Source: Hymenobacter sp. 15J16-1T3B
GTDB lineage: Bacteria > Bacteroidota > Bacteroidia > Cytophagales > Hymenobacteraceae
Assembly: GCF_020711235.1 (NCBI RefSeq)
Contig: NZ_JAJFAV010000001.1
Coordinates: forward strand, 620,001 to 684,000
Length of the DNA stretch: 64,000 bases
Direction: 5' to 3'
Under the pieces are notes generated by a model. The model was given only the letters and a program-made list of their open reading frames with translations, did no database searches and was not told the DNA's origin. Numbering within the stretch: the first letter of the stretch is position 1; the number at the start of each line of letters is the position of its first letter. Positions 40,764 to 52,653 of this stretch are shown here, piece by piece. Made by a program: the position numbers and the translations under genes.

Positions 40764-41203
40764 GGCATGCCCTGCCGCTTGCTCGGCGACTGAGTCAGGC
40801 GCTTGAACGAGAGTGTGTTGCCGCGCCCGCCTACCGGGCTCAGCTGCAGGCGCGTGGCCGTCACGCCCACCAGGTAATAGCACATGTTGTCGGCGGCATC
40901 GGCGGCGGTGGTCTGCAAGTACAGGCTGCCGTCGGTTTTGGTGCCCGGCGCCGCGTCGCAGGCGCGGTCGAGCACGCGCAGGGAGCGGGCCTCGTCGGGC
41001 TGGCCGGCGTACCGCTCGATGTACTGCTTATCGGTGATGACGAGCACGAAGTTCTTGTCCTCGGTTGATTGCCAGGTGCCCGGCAGCAGCTTACGGGCGG
41101 AAGCCGGGGCTTGGGCGGCGGGCTTGGTGGGCTTGGCAGGCGTTTGCGCCGCGGCCGGCCACGTGAGCAGCAGGCTGGCCGCCAGCAGTAGGTAGTTCAT
41201 CAT
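40760..41203 (-). CDS. Secreted small hypothetical protein (lipocalin-like)
   Basis: A 147-residue protein with a cleavable signal peptide ending PAAAQ. The mature part begins with a proline/lysine/alanine linker and then a small beta-rich domain (LLPGTWQSTEDKNFVLVITDKQYI) reminiscent of lipocalin-like domains. Two cysteines could form a disulfide (RACDAAP and NMCYYL). The substrate is unknown. Its TAG stop shares bases with the RlmI-like gene stop. Confidence 0.78.
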   Translation of the reverse strand: MMNYLLLAASLLLTWPAAAQTPAKPTKPAAQAPASARKLLPGTWQSTEDKNFVLVITDKQYIERYAGQPDEARSLRVLDRACDAAPGTKTDGSLYLQTTAADAADNMCYYLVGVTATRLQLSPVGGRGNTLSFKRLTQSPSKRQGMP

Positions 41204-41302
41204 AAGTCGAAGAATAGAGCGAAGCGAAGCTACGGCTGGCGCCCGAATATCACGGCCGCAGCCGCCCGCGAGTGGCGGGCCCCCGAGCGGTAAGCCGACA
41301 AA

Positions 41303-41337
41303 AAACCGGGCGCCGCCGCAGTGGCAACGCCCGGTTT
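41303..41337. terminator. Terminator with AAACCGGGCG stem, copy 1
   Basis: Outer arms 41303-41312 and 41328-41337 with an internal GCC/GGC pairing. Nearly identical to the terminator at 46686-46718. It lies downstream of the type B cargo gene on the minus strand. Confidence 0.85.
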
Positions 41338-41359
41338 GCTTGTGCGCGTCGGCCCTGGC

Positions 41360-44300
41360 TCAGCGCACGATTTCCACCCAGCCCTTGGCCGTGATGCCGC
41401 CGTCGGGGGCGCGGAGCAGGTAGTAATAAATGCCGTTGGGCAGCCTGCCGCCGTCCCAGTCGCCTTGGTAGTCGCCGCGTTCATACACGGCGTTGCCCCA
41501 GCGCGAAAACACTTGCAGTTGCCCCGGGCAGCCGCCCACCTGCGGCCGGAAGGTGTCGTTGTCGCCGTCGCCGTTGGGGGTGATGATGTTTGGCAGGAAC
41601 GGGGCCTTCACGGCTACCGGCGGCAGCGTTAGCTGCGTCTGGCAAGGGCCGGAGCCGGCGCCCGGCAGCGCGGCCCGGGGCTGAAAGTCGCCGGCCGCGA
41701 GGTAGCGGTGCTCCACCACGGCGCCGGTCACCGGGGGCGTGCCGTCGCCGAAGTCCCAACTGACTTGAGCGGCCGTGGGGCCCGTGGCTTCGAAGCGGAT
41801 AAGGCGCGGGGCCAGTTCGGTGGGTTGGCAGGCGGGGGCGGTCCAGCGGGCGGAGGGCGTTAGGTTGGCGGGCACCGTCACGCGGTAGGGCAGCGCCCCG
41901 CAGCCGCCGGGCAGCGTGTACGTCAGCACGCTGGTGCCGGGCGTGGTGGGCGGGGTAAACAGGCCGGCCGCCGTCACGCCGGCGCCGCTCCAGGAGCCGC
42001 CCGCCGGCTGGGCGCGCAGCTGGAAGGGCTTCAGATCCAAGCAGAGCACCGTGTCGGGGGGCAGGCTGATGGGCGCTAGCAGAATAACGTCGACCTGCTG
42101 GGTGACCGTAATTGGGCAATCGATGCCCAGCAGCGCTTCGAAGTTGACGGCGTAGGTGATGGTATAGCGGCCCGGGCCGACCAGAGCGGGGTTGAAACGG
42201 TTGCCGCTCACGCCCGGGCCGCTGAACGTGCCCCCGGCCGGCGAGGCCGACAGCACCACCCCGTGCGGGGGCACGCCCACGCAAAAGCTCACCGGCGGCA
42301 CCGGCTCAAACTCCACCGTCGGGGGCACGATGACGCCGACAGTGAGCTGCCCGCTGCCGGGGCACTGCCCGGGCACCGTGGAGGCCGGACCCGTGTACGA
42401 CAGCACTTGGTTGCCCGCCAAGCCGGGGCTAGGCGTGAAGTAATAGCCCCCCGCGGCCGAGCCCGACACGCCCGGGCCGCTCCAAGTGCCGCCTGCCGGG
42501 GTGGCCTGCAAGGGCACGCGGCCCGCGTAGGCGCACACCAAGTTGGGCGCGGCCGACAACGTCACGGCCGTGCCGGTCCCAATCTGCACCATGCGCACTT
42601 TTTGGGCCGGGCAGGTGCGCAAGCTGGTGTCGGGGGCGGTATACTTCAGTGGTTGCAGGCCCGTCATGCCGGCCGTGGGCGTGAAGGTGAAGCCTGTGGC
42701 TACCGAGCCCGAGATGCCCGGGCCGCTCCAGGTGCCGCCCGCGGGCCGGCCGCCCCAGAGCTTGATGGGCCCGCTGCTGGTGCACACGGCCGTGTCGGGC
42801 GGCACGCTGGCTACGCCGCCGGGCGGCCGCACAATTATGAGGAGGGTATCGGTGGGATTGGGGCACCGGCGGTTGCCGGGAAAGGTGTACAGCAGCGTGT
42901 GGGTGCCCACGCCGGCCAGGTGTGGGGTGAAGTAGTAGCCCGCCACGTTGTTGCCGGTCACGCCCGGGCCCGTCCAGATGCCGCCCGCCGGCGTCCCCAG
43001 CAGCGGACTGGCCGGGTCGTTCAGGCAGGCTTTGCGGGGTGGCCCGGCATCGACGAAGCGCCGCCCCAGCACCACGATGCGCTTGACGCCCACGGCGGGG
43101 CAGCGTCCGCCGGCCAGGGTATAGCTTAGCAGGTGGGTGCCCGGGCCCGCGGCCACCGCGTCGAAGGTAGCGCCGGAGGCCGTTACGGTCACGCCCGAGC
43201 CGCGGTAAGTGCCGCCAGCCGGAGTGCCCTGCAACGGCACCAGCGCCGGCGGGGGGCCCTGTGGCTGCAGGCATATCGTGTCGGCGGGGGCGGTGAGGCG
43301 GGCCAGGGCCTGGGGCAGCACCCGCACGTAGCGCGTGGTGGTGCCAGCGCAGAGGCCTCCCAGCGGGCTGGTGTAAGTGAGCTGCTGCGTGCCGACCAGC
43401 GTGGTGTCGGGCAGGAAGAAGAAACCGGCCGCCACCGTGCCGCCCACGCCGGGGCCCGTCCAGGTGCCGCCGGCCGGGGAACCGCCCAGCCGGATGTCGC
43501 CGCCGCGGGCGCAGACAATTAGCGTATCGGTTGGGGCCGTGCCGTTGCCGGCCAGAAAGGCCAACTTAAAGGCGGCGTTGTTGCAGTGCACCGAGCCGTT
43601 GGTGGGCTGGTAGGAATTGGCTCCGGCCGGAATCGGAATGCCGGTGCCCGCGCCTTGGTTGCAGGCGCACAGGGCCTGAAACAGGGTGCCCTGGGCGTTG
43701 AAGCGCGAAGAGCCGCCGTCTACGTGGTCGTCGGCCGCTGAGCCGTAGAACGAGGCGTAGTCCAGGGTGCGCGCCTCGTCGGAGAGCTGCATCAGGTAGA
43801 AGTCGTTGCCGTCGGTGGTGGATTGCAGGGCGTTGCTACTTACCGGCAGGCCCAGGGTCGAGCCGTTGTTCGGGTCGATGCCCCCGCCCCAGCCGGCCAG
43901 CAGCAGGCGCCCGGCGCAGTCCACGTCGAAGGCCGTGGGCGAAATGTCGGTGGTGGGGCGGCCGGCGCCGAGCAGGGTGGCAAAGCCGGCCGTGCGCAGG
44001 TTAGGAGCCAGCTGCTGGATGAACAGGTGGCCGTTGCTCTGCCCGTAGCGGCCGGTGGCAGCCACCGGCCAGGTGTTGTTGCTCAGCGTCTGGCCCAGCA
44101 CATAGACTTGGTTGGTGGGGCCGCCGCGCCGCACGAAGTAAGCCTGGTCGTAGCTGCCGGTGCCCAGGTAGGTCGATTGCGTCAGCGCGCCGCTGCTCGT
44201 CACGCGCGCCACGAAGCCGTCGACGCCGCCGGCCAGGGTGCTGAGGTAGCCGTTGGCCACGCCGCCCAGGTTGGTGCTGGTGGTGCCGCCGGCCACCAGC

Positions 44301-45811
44301 AGGTCGCCGGTGGCTTCTTCGCGAAACAAGGAATACGCCGCGTCAGCGCCCTGCCCCCCCAGCGCCGTGGCCCAGCGCACCTGGGTCAGGCTGGAGTCAA
44401 GGCTCAGCACCACGCCGTCGGAAGGGCCCCCGCGGTAAGTCAGGCTCGGAAAGTCGGTGCTGCTGGTGGTGGTGGCCACGTACACGTTGCCCTGCGGGTC
44501 GAGGGCCAGGTCGCCGCGAAACGGGTCGCCGTGGTTGTGGGCCAGGCGCGGGGCGGCGGCCAGCGGGTTGGTCAGGCCGTCGGTGCCGGTGCCGCCGAGG
44601 TAGGTGCTGGCCCGCAGCTGCCCGCCGCTGGCACTCAGGCGCGTGAGCACCAAGTCGGTGCCGGTGGTGAGGGTGATGGAGAGGCTGGTGCCGTAGGGCG
44701 AAATGCTAGAACCGCCGCGGAAGCCCCGCCGCAGTGCCCCGGCCGTGGTGGGGTAGCTACCCGAAGCAGTGGAGCCGAGCAGCAGCAGTTCCCCGCGGGC
44801 ATTGACCAGCAGGCTGTGTGGGAAATCGGCGTTATTTCCGCCCAGGTAAGTCGACCAGGCCCGGGCCGCCGGGCCGGTGCTGCCGGCCACAAACTTCATC
44901 ACCGCAATGTCGATGTTGCCGGCGAAGGTGGTCTGGTAGGCGCCGGTGGTGGTCGGGAAGCCCGGGTCGAAGGCCACGCCGGCGGTGTAGAGGTTGCCCT
45001 GCGCGTCGTACGTGGAGGCGAAGCCCCAGTTTTCCACGGCCGAGCCGGTGTAGGAGGCAAACTGCACCACCGGGTCGATGACCAGCGGGCGGGCGTGGTC
45101 GTAGCGGCCCAGGCGGAAGCTCACGGTGCTGCCCTGCAGCTGGAAGGCGCAGCTCACGGCCTGGCGCCGGCCCCGCGCGTCGAGCTGCCAGGCCCGGGGG
45201 CGCTGCTCGGTGAGCAGGCCCGCCGCGGTTTGCACCACGAGGTTGCCGGTGGCCGCGTCGAGGCGCAGGCTCTGGGCGCCGTGGTAGCGCAGGCGGGGCC
45301 GGGTGGCGTCGGCGCCGGGGGCCAGCAGCAGGTCGTATTCCAGTTGGTGGTCGGCGCTTTCGTGCAGCACCACGTCGGTGCCGGGCCAGGGCTGGCGGTA
45401 GCGCAGCTGGCGCCAGGCGCGGGCCTCGGCCGCCCAGCGGCGGCCTTCGGTGCCGCGCAAGTAGTTGTAGGTATCGGGCGCGGCCTGCTCGGCCAGCAGG
45501 GCGGCACCGGCCACGGCGCCCTCAAACTCCACCCGCAGGCTGTGCACGGTCAGCGGCTGGTTGGCGGCCCCCGGCGGCTCCTGCCCCTTGCGGGGCGCGT
45601 GCTGGGGCAGCCCCGAGGCCAGCACGTAGGTCAGCCCGTCGGCCTGGGCGTACACCCGGGCGGCGGGGGCCAGCTGAGCGGCGTAGCGGGCGCGCTCATC
45701 CCACTGCCCGCGGTTTTCAATGAACGTCAGCCGCTCGGCCGGGTCAGTGGCGTGGGCGGTGAGGGGCAGCAATCCAGTAAGTAATAGGAATCGGGTAAGG
45801 GTTCGAATCAT
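41360..45811 (-). CDS. Large secreted adhesin-like protein with type B (CHU_C) sorting domain
   Basis: A 1483-residue secreted protein starting at ATG 45811 (MIRTLTRFLLLTG, signal peptide to about HATD). Residues about 25-250 match the DUF7948-like N-terminal domain (FIENRGQWDERARYAAQLAP). A beta-propeller-like region with GNLYTAGVAF-type blocks follows. The C-terminal half has seven repeats of the form PAGGTWSGPGVSG, each followed by about 80 residues of Ig-like sequence. A PKD-like domain (ISWDFGDGTP type: VSWDFGDGTPPVTG) precedes the sorting domain ITPNGDGDNDTFRP...DWDGGRLPNGIYYYLL. It should be exported by the type IX system and retained at the surface. Confidence 0.92.
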   Translation of the reverse strand: MIRTLTRFLLLTGLLPLTAHATDPAERLTFIENRGQWDERARYAAQLAPAARVYAQADGLTYVLASGLPQHAPRKGQEPPGAANQPLTVHSLRVEFEGAVAGAALLAEQAAPDTYNYLRGTEGRRWAAEARAWRQLRYRQPWPGTDVVLHESADHQLEYDLLLAPGADATRPRLRYHGAQSLRLDAATGNLVVQTAAGLLTEQRPRAWQLDARGRRQAVSCAFQLQGSTVSFRLGRYDHARPLVIDPVVQFASYTGSAVENWGFASTYDAQGNLYTAGVAFDPGFPTTTGAYQTTFAGNIDIAVMKFVAGSTGPAARAWSTYLGGNNADFPHSLLVNARGELLLLGSTASGSYPTTAGALRRGFRGGSSISPYGTSLSITLTTGTDLVLTRLSASGGQLRASTYLGGTGTDGLTNPLAAAPRLAHNHGDPFRGDLALDPQGNVYVATTTSSTDFPSLTYRGGPSDGVVLSLDSSLTQVRWATALGGQGADAAYSLFREEATGDLLVAGGTTSTNLGGVANGYLSTLAGGVDGFVARVTSSGALTQSTYLGTGSYDQAYFVRRGGPTNQVYVLGQTLSNNTWPVAATGRYGQSNGHLFIQQLAPNLRTAGFATLLGAGRPTTDISPTAFDVDCAGRLLLAGWGGGIDPNNGSTLGLPVSSNALQSTTDGNDFYLMQLSDEARTLDYASFYGSAADDHVDGGSSRFNAQGTLFQALCACNQGAGTGIPIPAGANSYQPTNGSVHCNNAAFKLAFLAGNGTAPTDTLIVCARGGDIRLGGSPAGGTWTGPGVGGTVAAGFFFLPDTTLVGTQQLTYTSPLGGLCAGTTTRYVRVLPQALARLTAPADTICLQPQGPPPALVPLQGTPAGGTYRGSGVTVTASGATFDAVAAGPGTHLLSYTLAGGRCPAVGVKRIVVLGRRFVDAGPPRKACLNDPASPLLGTPAGGIWTGPGVTGNNVAGYYFTPHLAGVGTHTLLYTFPGNRRCPNPTDTLLIIVRPPGGVASVPPDTAVCTSSGPIKLWGGRPAGGTWSGPGISGSVATGFTFTPTAGMTGLQPLKYTAPDTSLRTCPAQKVRMVQIGTGTAVTLSAAPNLVCAYAGRVPLQATPAGGTWSGPGVSGSAAGGYYFTPSPGLAGNQVLSYTGPASTVPGQCPGSGQLTVGVIVPPTVEFEPVPPVSFCVGVPPHGVVLSASPAGGTFSGPGVSGNRFNPALVGPGRYTITYAVNFEALLGIDCPITVTQQVDVILLAPISLPPDTVLCLDLKPFQLRAQPAGGSWSGAGVTAAGLFTPPTTPGTSVLTYTLPGGCGALPYRVTVPANLTPSARWTAPACQPTELAPRLIRFEATGPTAAQVSWDFGDGTPPVTGAVVEHRYLAAGDFQPRAALPGAGSGPCQTQLTLPPVAVKAPFLPNIITPNGDGDNDTFRPQVGGCPGQLQVFSRWGNAVYERGDYQGDWDGGRLPNGIYYYLLRAPDGGITAKGWVEIVR

Positions 45812-46071
45812 AAGCAGGTGGAAGCTCAACGGGTGGGTGGGCCTGGCGGAACGACTAAAGCACCGCAATCATATGGAAAGAGTTATGTTTCGCGGAATGG
45901 AATTATGCTATTGGTAATTAGTCGATTGGCCTAGGGTAAACTTATCCGCTGAGCGTCGCTTTTCAAACCTATGCTTGTTAAGTACTATACTTTGTGGCCG
46001 CAATATTCCTGCCACCACGCGGATGATGCAGAAGGGCTCCGCCCCTATTATTCAGCAGATAAGTATCAGCT

Positions 46072-46653
46072 ATGAAATCATTCTATGCCCTGTCAATCGG
46101 GTTGCTGCTAGCCGTTGGTTGCAAGAAAGACCCCATCAAGACCCTGCCCAAGCCCACGCAGGAGGGCAAAAACACAATGGGCTGCCTCGTCGACGGCAAA
46201 GCTTGGACGCCGGAAGGAAGCAGCGGAGGCTTAGTGGGAGGCGCCGCCGTCGAGCCCATTTTTGCTCGGTGGCGACGCAACCACAACGGCAGTATGGGCG
46301 GCCAATTCACCTTATCCTTTCAACAACGAAAAAAAAAGAAGGAAATAGATTCTGACTTAAGTTTTTACGTGCCAGCACTGTCGCAGACAGGCACGGTGTC
46401 CCTAGATCAAACCGCCAACCCGTTCTTGGGCGGAGCCAACCCGGCTTATGGCTCCTATACCCTCTACGCAGAAACGGGCGACCAATACTACTTGACCGGC
46501 CCGCAATCCACGGGCACGCTCACGCTAACGCGCTTCGACACGGTGGCCTGCATTGCCGCCGGCTCATTTTCCTTCTCAGCCCGCTACGCGGCGAGCGGGC
46601 AGACCGTGCAAGTCACCGAGGGCCGCTTCGACGTGCGCTTTACCAAGCAGTAG
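46072..46653 (+). CDS. DUF6252-like lipoprotein
   Basis: A 193-residue lipoprotein with signal ending LAVGC. The mature part begins KKDPIKTLPKPTQEGKNTMG and then CLVDGKAWTPEG, which resembles the start of DUF6252 proteins (a cysteine, VNGK and a W-x-P motif). A short lysine run (QQRKKKKEIDSD) interrupts the first sheet. It is an orphan gene on the plus strand between two large minus-strand genes. Family call is moderate. Confidence 0.78.
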   Translation: MKSFYALSIGLLLAVGCKKDPIKTLPKPTQEGKNTMGCLVDGKAWTPEGSSGGLVGGAAVEPIFARWRRNHNGSMGGQFTLSFQQRKKKKEIDSDLSFYVPALSQTGTVSLDQTANPFLGGANPAYGSYTLYAETGDQYYLTGPQSTGTLTLTRFDTVACIAAGSFSFSARYAASGQTVQVTEGRFDVRFTKQ

Positions 46654-46685
46654 CACTTCATTCGCCTTGCCAGCGCCCACAAAAA

Positions 46686-46718
46686 AACCGGGCGCTGCCG
46701 CAGTGGCAACGCCCGGTT
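46686..46718. terminator. Terminator with AACCGGGCG stem, copy 2
   Basis: Between the convergent lipoprotein and M16 genes. It differs from copy 1 (41303-41337) at one internal base across the shared 33 bases. Confidence 0.85.
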
Positions 46719-46745
46719 GGTTGGTTCGGCTAGGCCGGGGCCGGC

Positions 46746-49817
<3,072 letters not shown>

Positions 49818-50139
49818 ACGGGGAACAGAGTGGGGTAAAAAGGAGTGAAGCAAGGTAAGCAGCCGCCGGCAAACGGCGGGAAATTCCCTTCAAGGACGCA
49901 ACCTAAGTCGCTGAGGCTGCGTAAGGGCGCCCCAATCTACCAACCGGCCGGGCTGCGGCGGCAAAAGCGGCCTTTGGCGGCCCAACGCCGCCCGCGCCCG
50001 AAGCGGTTCCACGCCCGGGTTTTGCGCCTGCAGTCCGCCCGTGGGCCCGTTACCGAATTACCGCCAACCCGTTTCGGCTGCGCATATTGCGGCCGCCCGG
50101 CTTGGCTGCCGGCTTCCTCCGCCACTTCACCGCGTTCCT
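49818..50139. other. Divergent intergenic region between the two peptidase genes
   Basis: A GC-rich 322-bp spacer that must hold both promoters. I found no exact TAnnTTTG element, no repeat and no small gene I could support. Confidence 0.5.
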
Positions 50140-51825
50140 ATGCGTCTTTCCCTCGCCCCGGCCGCCGCGCTGCTGGGCCTGCTGCTGGTCGGCTGCCAGG
50201 GCAACTCTTCCAACCAATCGGCCGCCACGGATTCTGCGGCACCGGCCGCCGACACCGCCGCCACCGACGGCATTTCGGCGGCCGTCATCGGGCGGCACCT
50301 GCAGCGCCTGGCCTCCGACGAATTTCTGGGCCGCAAGCCCTTCACCGCAGGCGAAACCAAGACGGTAAACTACCTGGCCGACGAGTTCAAGAAGCTCGGC
50401 CTGCAGCCCGGCCCCGGCGGCAGCTACTTCCAGCCGGTGCCGCTGGTTGAAATCAACAGCACGCCGGCCGCCACCATGCTCGTCGGCGGCAAGGGGCAGC
50501 CCCTGACGCTGCGCTACAAGACTGATTTTGTGGCCGTGACCGAGCGGGAGCAGCCGCGCATCGAGCTGAAGAACTCCCCGCTGGTGTTTGCCGGCTACGG
50601 CGTGGTGGCGCCCGAATACCACTGGAACGATTACCAGGGCCTCGACGTGAAGGGCAAGACCGTGGTGGTGCTCATCAACGACCCCGGCTTCGTGGTCAAT
50701 GACACGACCTTGTTTAAGGGCAAGGCCATGACCTACTACGGCCGCTGGACCTACAAATACGAGGAAGCCGCCCGCCAAGGCGCCGCCGCGGTGCTCATCG
50801 TGCACGACACCCGGCCGGCCTCCTACCCGTGGTCGGTGGTGGAAAGCAGCTGGAGCGGCTCGCAGCTGTTTCCGCAGTCCGACGACCAAGGCGCCTCGAA
50901 GTGCGGGCTGGAAGGCTGGGTGACGCTGGATGCGGCTAAGCGAATGTTTCAGGCGGCCGGTCAGAGCTTCGACGCCCTGCAGGCCGCGGCCAACAAGCCC
51001 GGCTTCCGGCCCGTGCCGCTGGGGCTGAACCTGAGCGCCAGCCTCACGACCCGCACCCGTCGTATGGCCTCGAAGAACGTGGTGGCCGTGCTGCCCGGCA
51101 CCGAGCGCCCCGACGAGTACATCCTCTACACCGCCCACTGGGACCACCTCGGCGTGGGCCCGGCCGTGGCCGGCGACTCGATTTACAACGGCGCCGTCGA
51201 CAACGCCTCGGGCTGCGCGGCGCTGCTCAGCATTGCCCAGGCCTTTGCCGAAAATCCGCAGAAGCCCAAGCGCAGCATGGTGTTTCTGGCCGTGACGGGC
51301 GAAGAGCAGGGCTTGCTGGGCTCGGCCTACTACGCCGCCCACCCGCTGTTTCCGCTGAATAAGACCGTGGCCGACCTGAACATGGACGCCCTCACCGATT
51401 TTGGCCCGATGAAGGACCTGACGGTGGTGGGCTACGGCCAATCGGAGCTGGACGACTACGCCACCGCGGCCGCCCAGGCGCAGGGCCGCTACATCGTGCC
51501 CGACCAGACGCCCGAGCAGGGCCATTTCTTCCGCTCCGACCACTTCAGCCTGGCCCACGTGGGCGTGCCCGCGCTCTACGCCTCGGGCCGCTTCGAGAGC
51601 CGGGCCAAGGGCAAGGACTACGCCCGCGAGCAAAACGAGCTTTACGAGGAAAAGCACTACCACCAACCCAGTGACGAGTACCGCCCCGACATGGACCTGG
51701 GCGGCATGGCCGAGGACGCCCGCCTGCTCTACCGCATCGGCCGCCGCCTCGGCGACGAAACCACCTTCCCCAAGTGGAAGCCCGGCTCGGAGTTCAAGGC
51801 CATCCGGGAGAAGAGCCTGTTGTAA
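50140..51825 (+). CDS. M28 family zinc peptidase lipoprotein
   Basis: A 561-residue lipoprotein starting at ATG 50140 (MRLSLAPAAALLG), lipobox LLVGC (C19). A PA-type inserted region occupies about residues 100-240 (FAGYGVVAPEYHWNDYQGLD). The M28 catalytic domain has zinc ligands in YTAHWDHLG, GAVDNASG, the glutamate pair in TGEEQGLLG, NMDALTD and KHYHQPSDEY. M28 members are aminopeptidases or carboxypeptidases with two zincs. Located on the cell envelope. The gene is divergent from the M16 protease, and the two may both process extracellular peptides. Confidence 0.94.
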   Translation: MRLSLAPAAALLGLLLVGCQGNSSNQSAATDSAAPAADTAATDGISAAVIGRHLQRLASDEFLGRKPFTAGETKTVNYLADEFKKLGLQPGPGGSYFQPVPLVEINSTPAATMLVGGKGQPLTLRYKTDFVAVTEREQPRIELKNSPLVFAGYGVVAPEYHWNDYQGLDVKGKTVVVLINDPGFVVNDTTLFKGKAMTYYGRWTYKYEEAARQGAAAVLIVHDTRPASYPWSVVESSWSGSQLFPQSDDQGASKCGLEGWVTLDAAKRMFQAAGQSFDALQAAANKPGFRPVPLGLNLSASLTTRTRRMASKNVVAVLPGTERPDEYILYTAHWDHLGVGPAVAGDSIYNGAVDNASGCAALLSIAQAFAENPQKPKRSMVFLAVTGEEQGLLGSAYYAAHPLFPLNKTVADLNMDALTDFGPMKDLTVVGYGQSELDDYATAAAQAQGRYIVPDQTPEQGHFFRSDHFSLAHVGVPALYASGRFESRAKGKDYAREQNELYEEKHYHQPSDEYRPDMDLGGMAEDARLLYRIGRRLGDETTFPKWKPGSEFKAIREKSLL

Positions 51826-51840
51826 AGGGTTATGGCGGTT

Positions 51841-52060
51841 GGAAAGCACGTCATCCTGAGCAGAGCGAAGGACCTCCCTCCGTCCTAACACCGCCGCTAC
51901 CACTACAGAGCAAACAAAGGCCTCCAAACGAAAAAAGCGCAGCCGCCGTGCCCAGAGCAAAGGGCGTTGGTAGCTGCGCTTTTTAATTGGGGCAGGGTTC
52001 GAGCAAGGTCCTTGACTACGTCGACCTTCGGTTCGCTGTGCTCAGGATAACGTGCTTTCC
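51841..52060. repeat. Repeat-terminator-repeat unit, CATCCTGAGC family, copy 2
   Basis: The arms 51841-51869 (GGAAAGCACGTCATCCTGAG...) and 52032-52060 match at 27 of 29 positions as reverse complements. A unique terminator lies between them. The unit fills the convergent gap between the M28 gene and the 147-residue gene. Confidence 0.9.
51932..51984. terminator. Terminator inside the CATCCTGAGC unit
   Basis: A 12-bp stem (AAAAAGCGCAGC and complement) with a 29-nt loop and A/T runs on both sides suits the two convergent genes. Confidence 0.8.
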
Positions 52061-52074
52061 CGATTCACAAAGTC

Positions 52075-52518
52075 CTAAAAACCCCGGTAGCGGAAGTATA
52101 TCGGCTTCAGGCGGCGGCGCACGTAGGGCGGCAGCGGCTCGCCTTGCGCGTAAGCCGACACCACTTGCTCGTAGCGGGTGCGGCCGAAGCGCACGGCGCG
52201 GAAAATGCCGTAGCCCATCAGCGCGCTGCCCACCATCATGTCCTGGTTGGATTCGACGCGCCGGCCTTCCGCGGTGCTGTCGGTGCGCAGGGCCAGGGCC
52301 ACGGCCCCGGCGGTCAGGATGGTGCCGCCCGCATCGACGTAGCCCGGAGCACCTTTGATGCGGTGCTCAAAGAGGTGACGCACGGCGCGAATGGTGTCGG
52401 CGGCGGAGTAGCGGGCGGTGGCCAGGCTCGGAGCCGCCGGCGCCGCGGGGGTAGCGGTTTGGGCCACCGCCGTCGACGCAGTGGCGGCCAGCGTGGCCAG
52501 GAGTAGTAAACGACGCAT
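52075..52518 (-). CDS. Hypothetical secreted protein (147 aa)
   Basis: The protein has a signal peptide ending TAVAQ. The mature part contains a short membrane-like stretch (GGTILTAGAVALAL) and a basic C-terminus (YVRRRLKPIYFRYRGF). I do not recognise a family. It is flanked by a repeat on its 3' side and a terminator on its 5' side, so it is monocistronic. Confidence 0.72.
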   Translation of the reverse strand: MRRLLLLATLAATASTAVAQTATPAAPAAPSLATARYSAADTIRAVRHLFEHRIKGAPGYVDAGGTILTAGAVALALRTDSTAEGRRVESNQDMMVGSALMGYGIFRAVRFGRTRYEQVVSAYAQGEPLPPYVRRRLKPIYFRYRGF

Positions 52519-52539
52519 AAGACGCAGGGCTATATCTAA

Positions 52540-52572
52540 AACGGCCCCCGGCGCAGGGCACCGGGGGCCGTT
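52540..52572. terminator. Terminator between the hypothetical gene and the glycosyl hydrolase gene
   Basis: A 12-bp stem (AACGGCCCCCGG and complement) with a 9-nt loop. On the minus strand it follows the stop of the hydrolase gene. Confidence 0.85.
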
Positions 52573-52653
52573 GAAGCTAAGATACGGCGAGCGGTCGGAC
52601 GGTTGCGTGCCAGGCGGCCGGCTTTTCGCCCGAAGCGAGGCTGGCCGCGGCGG

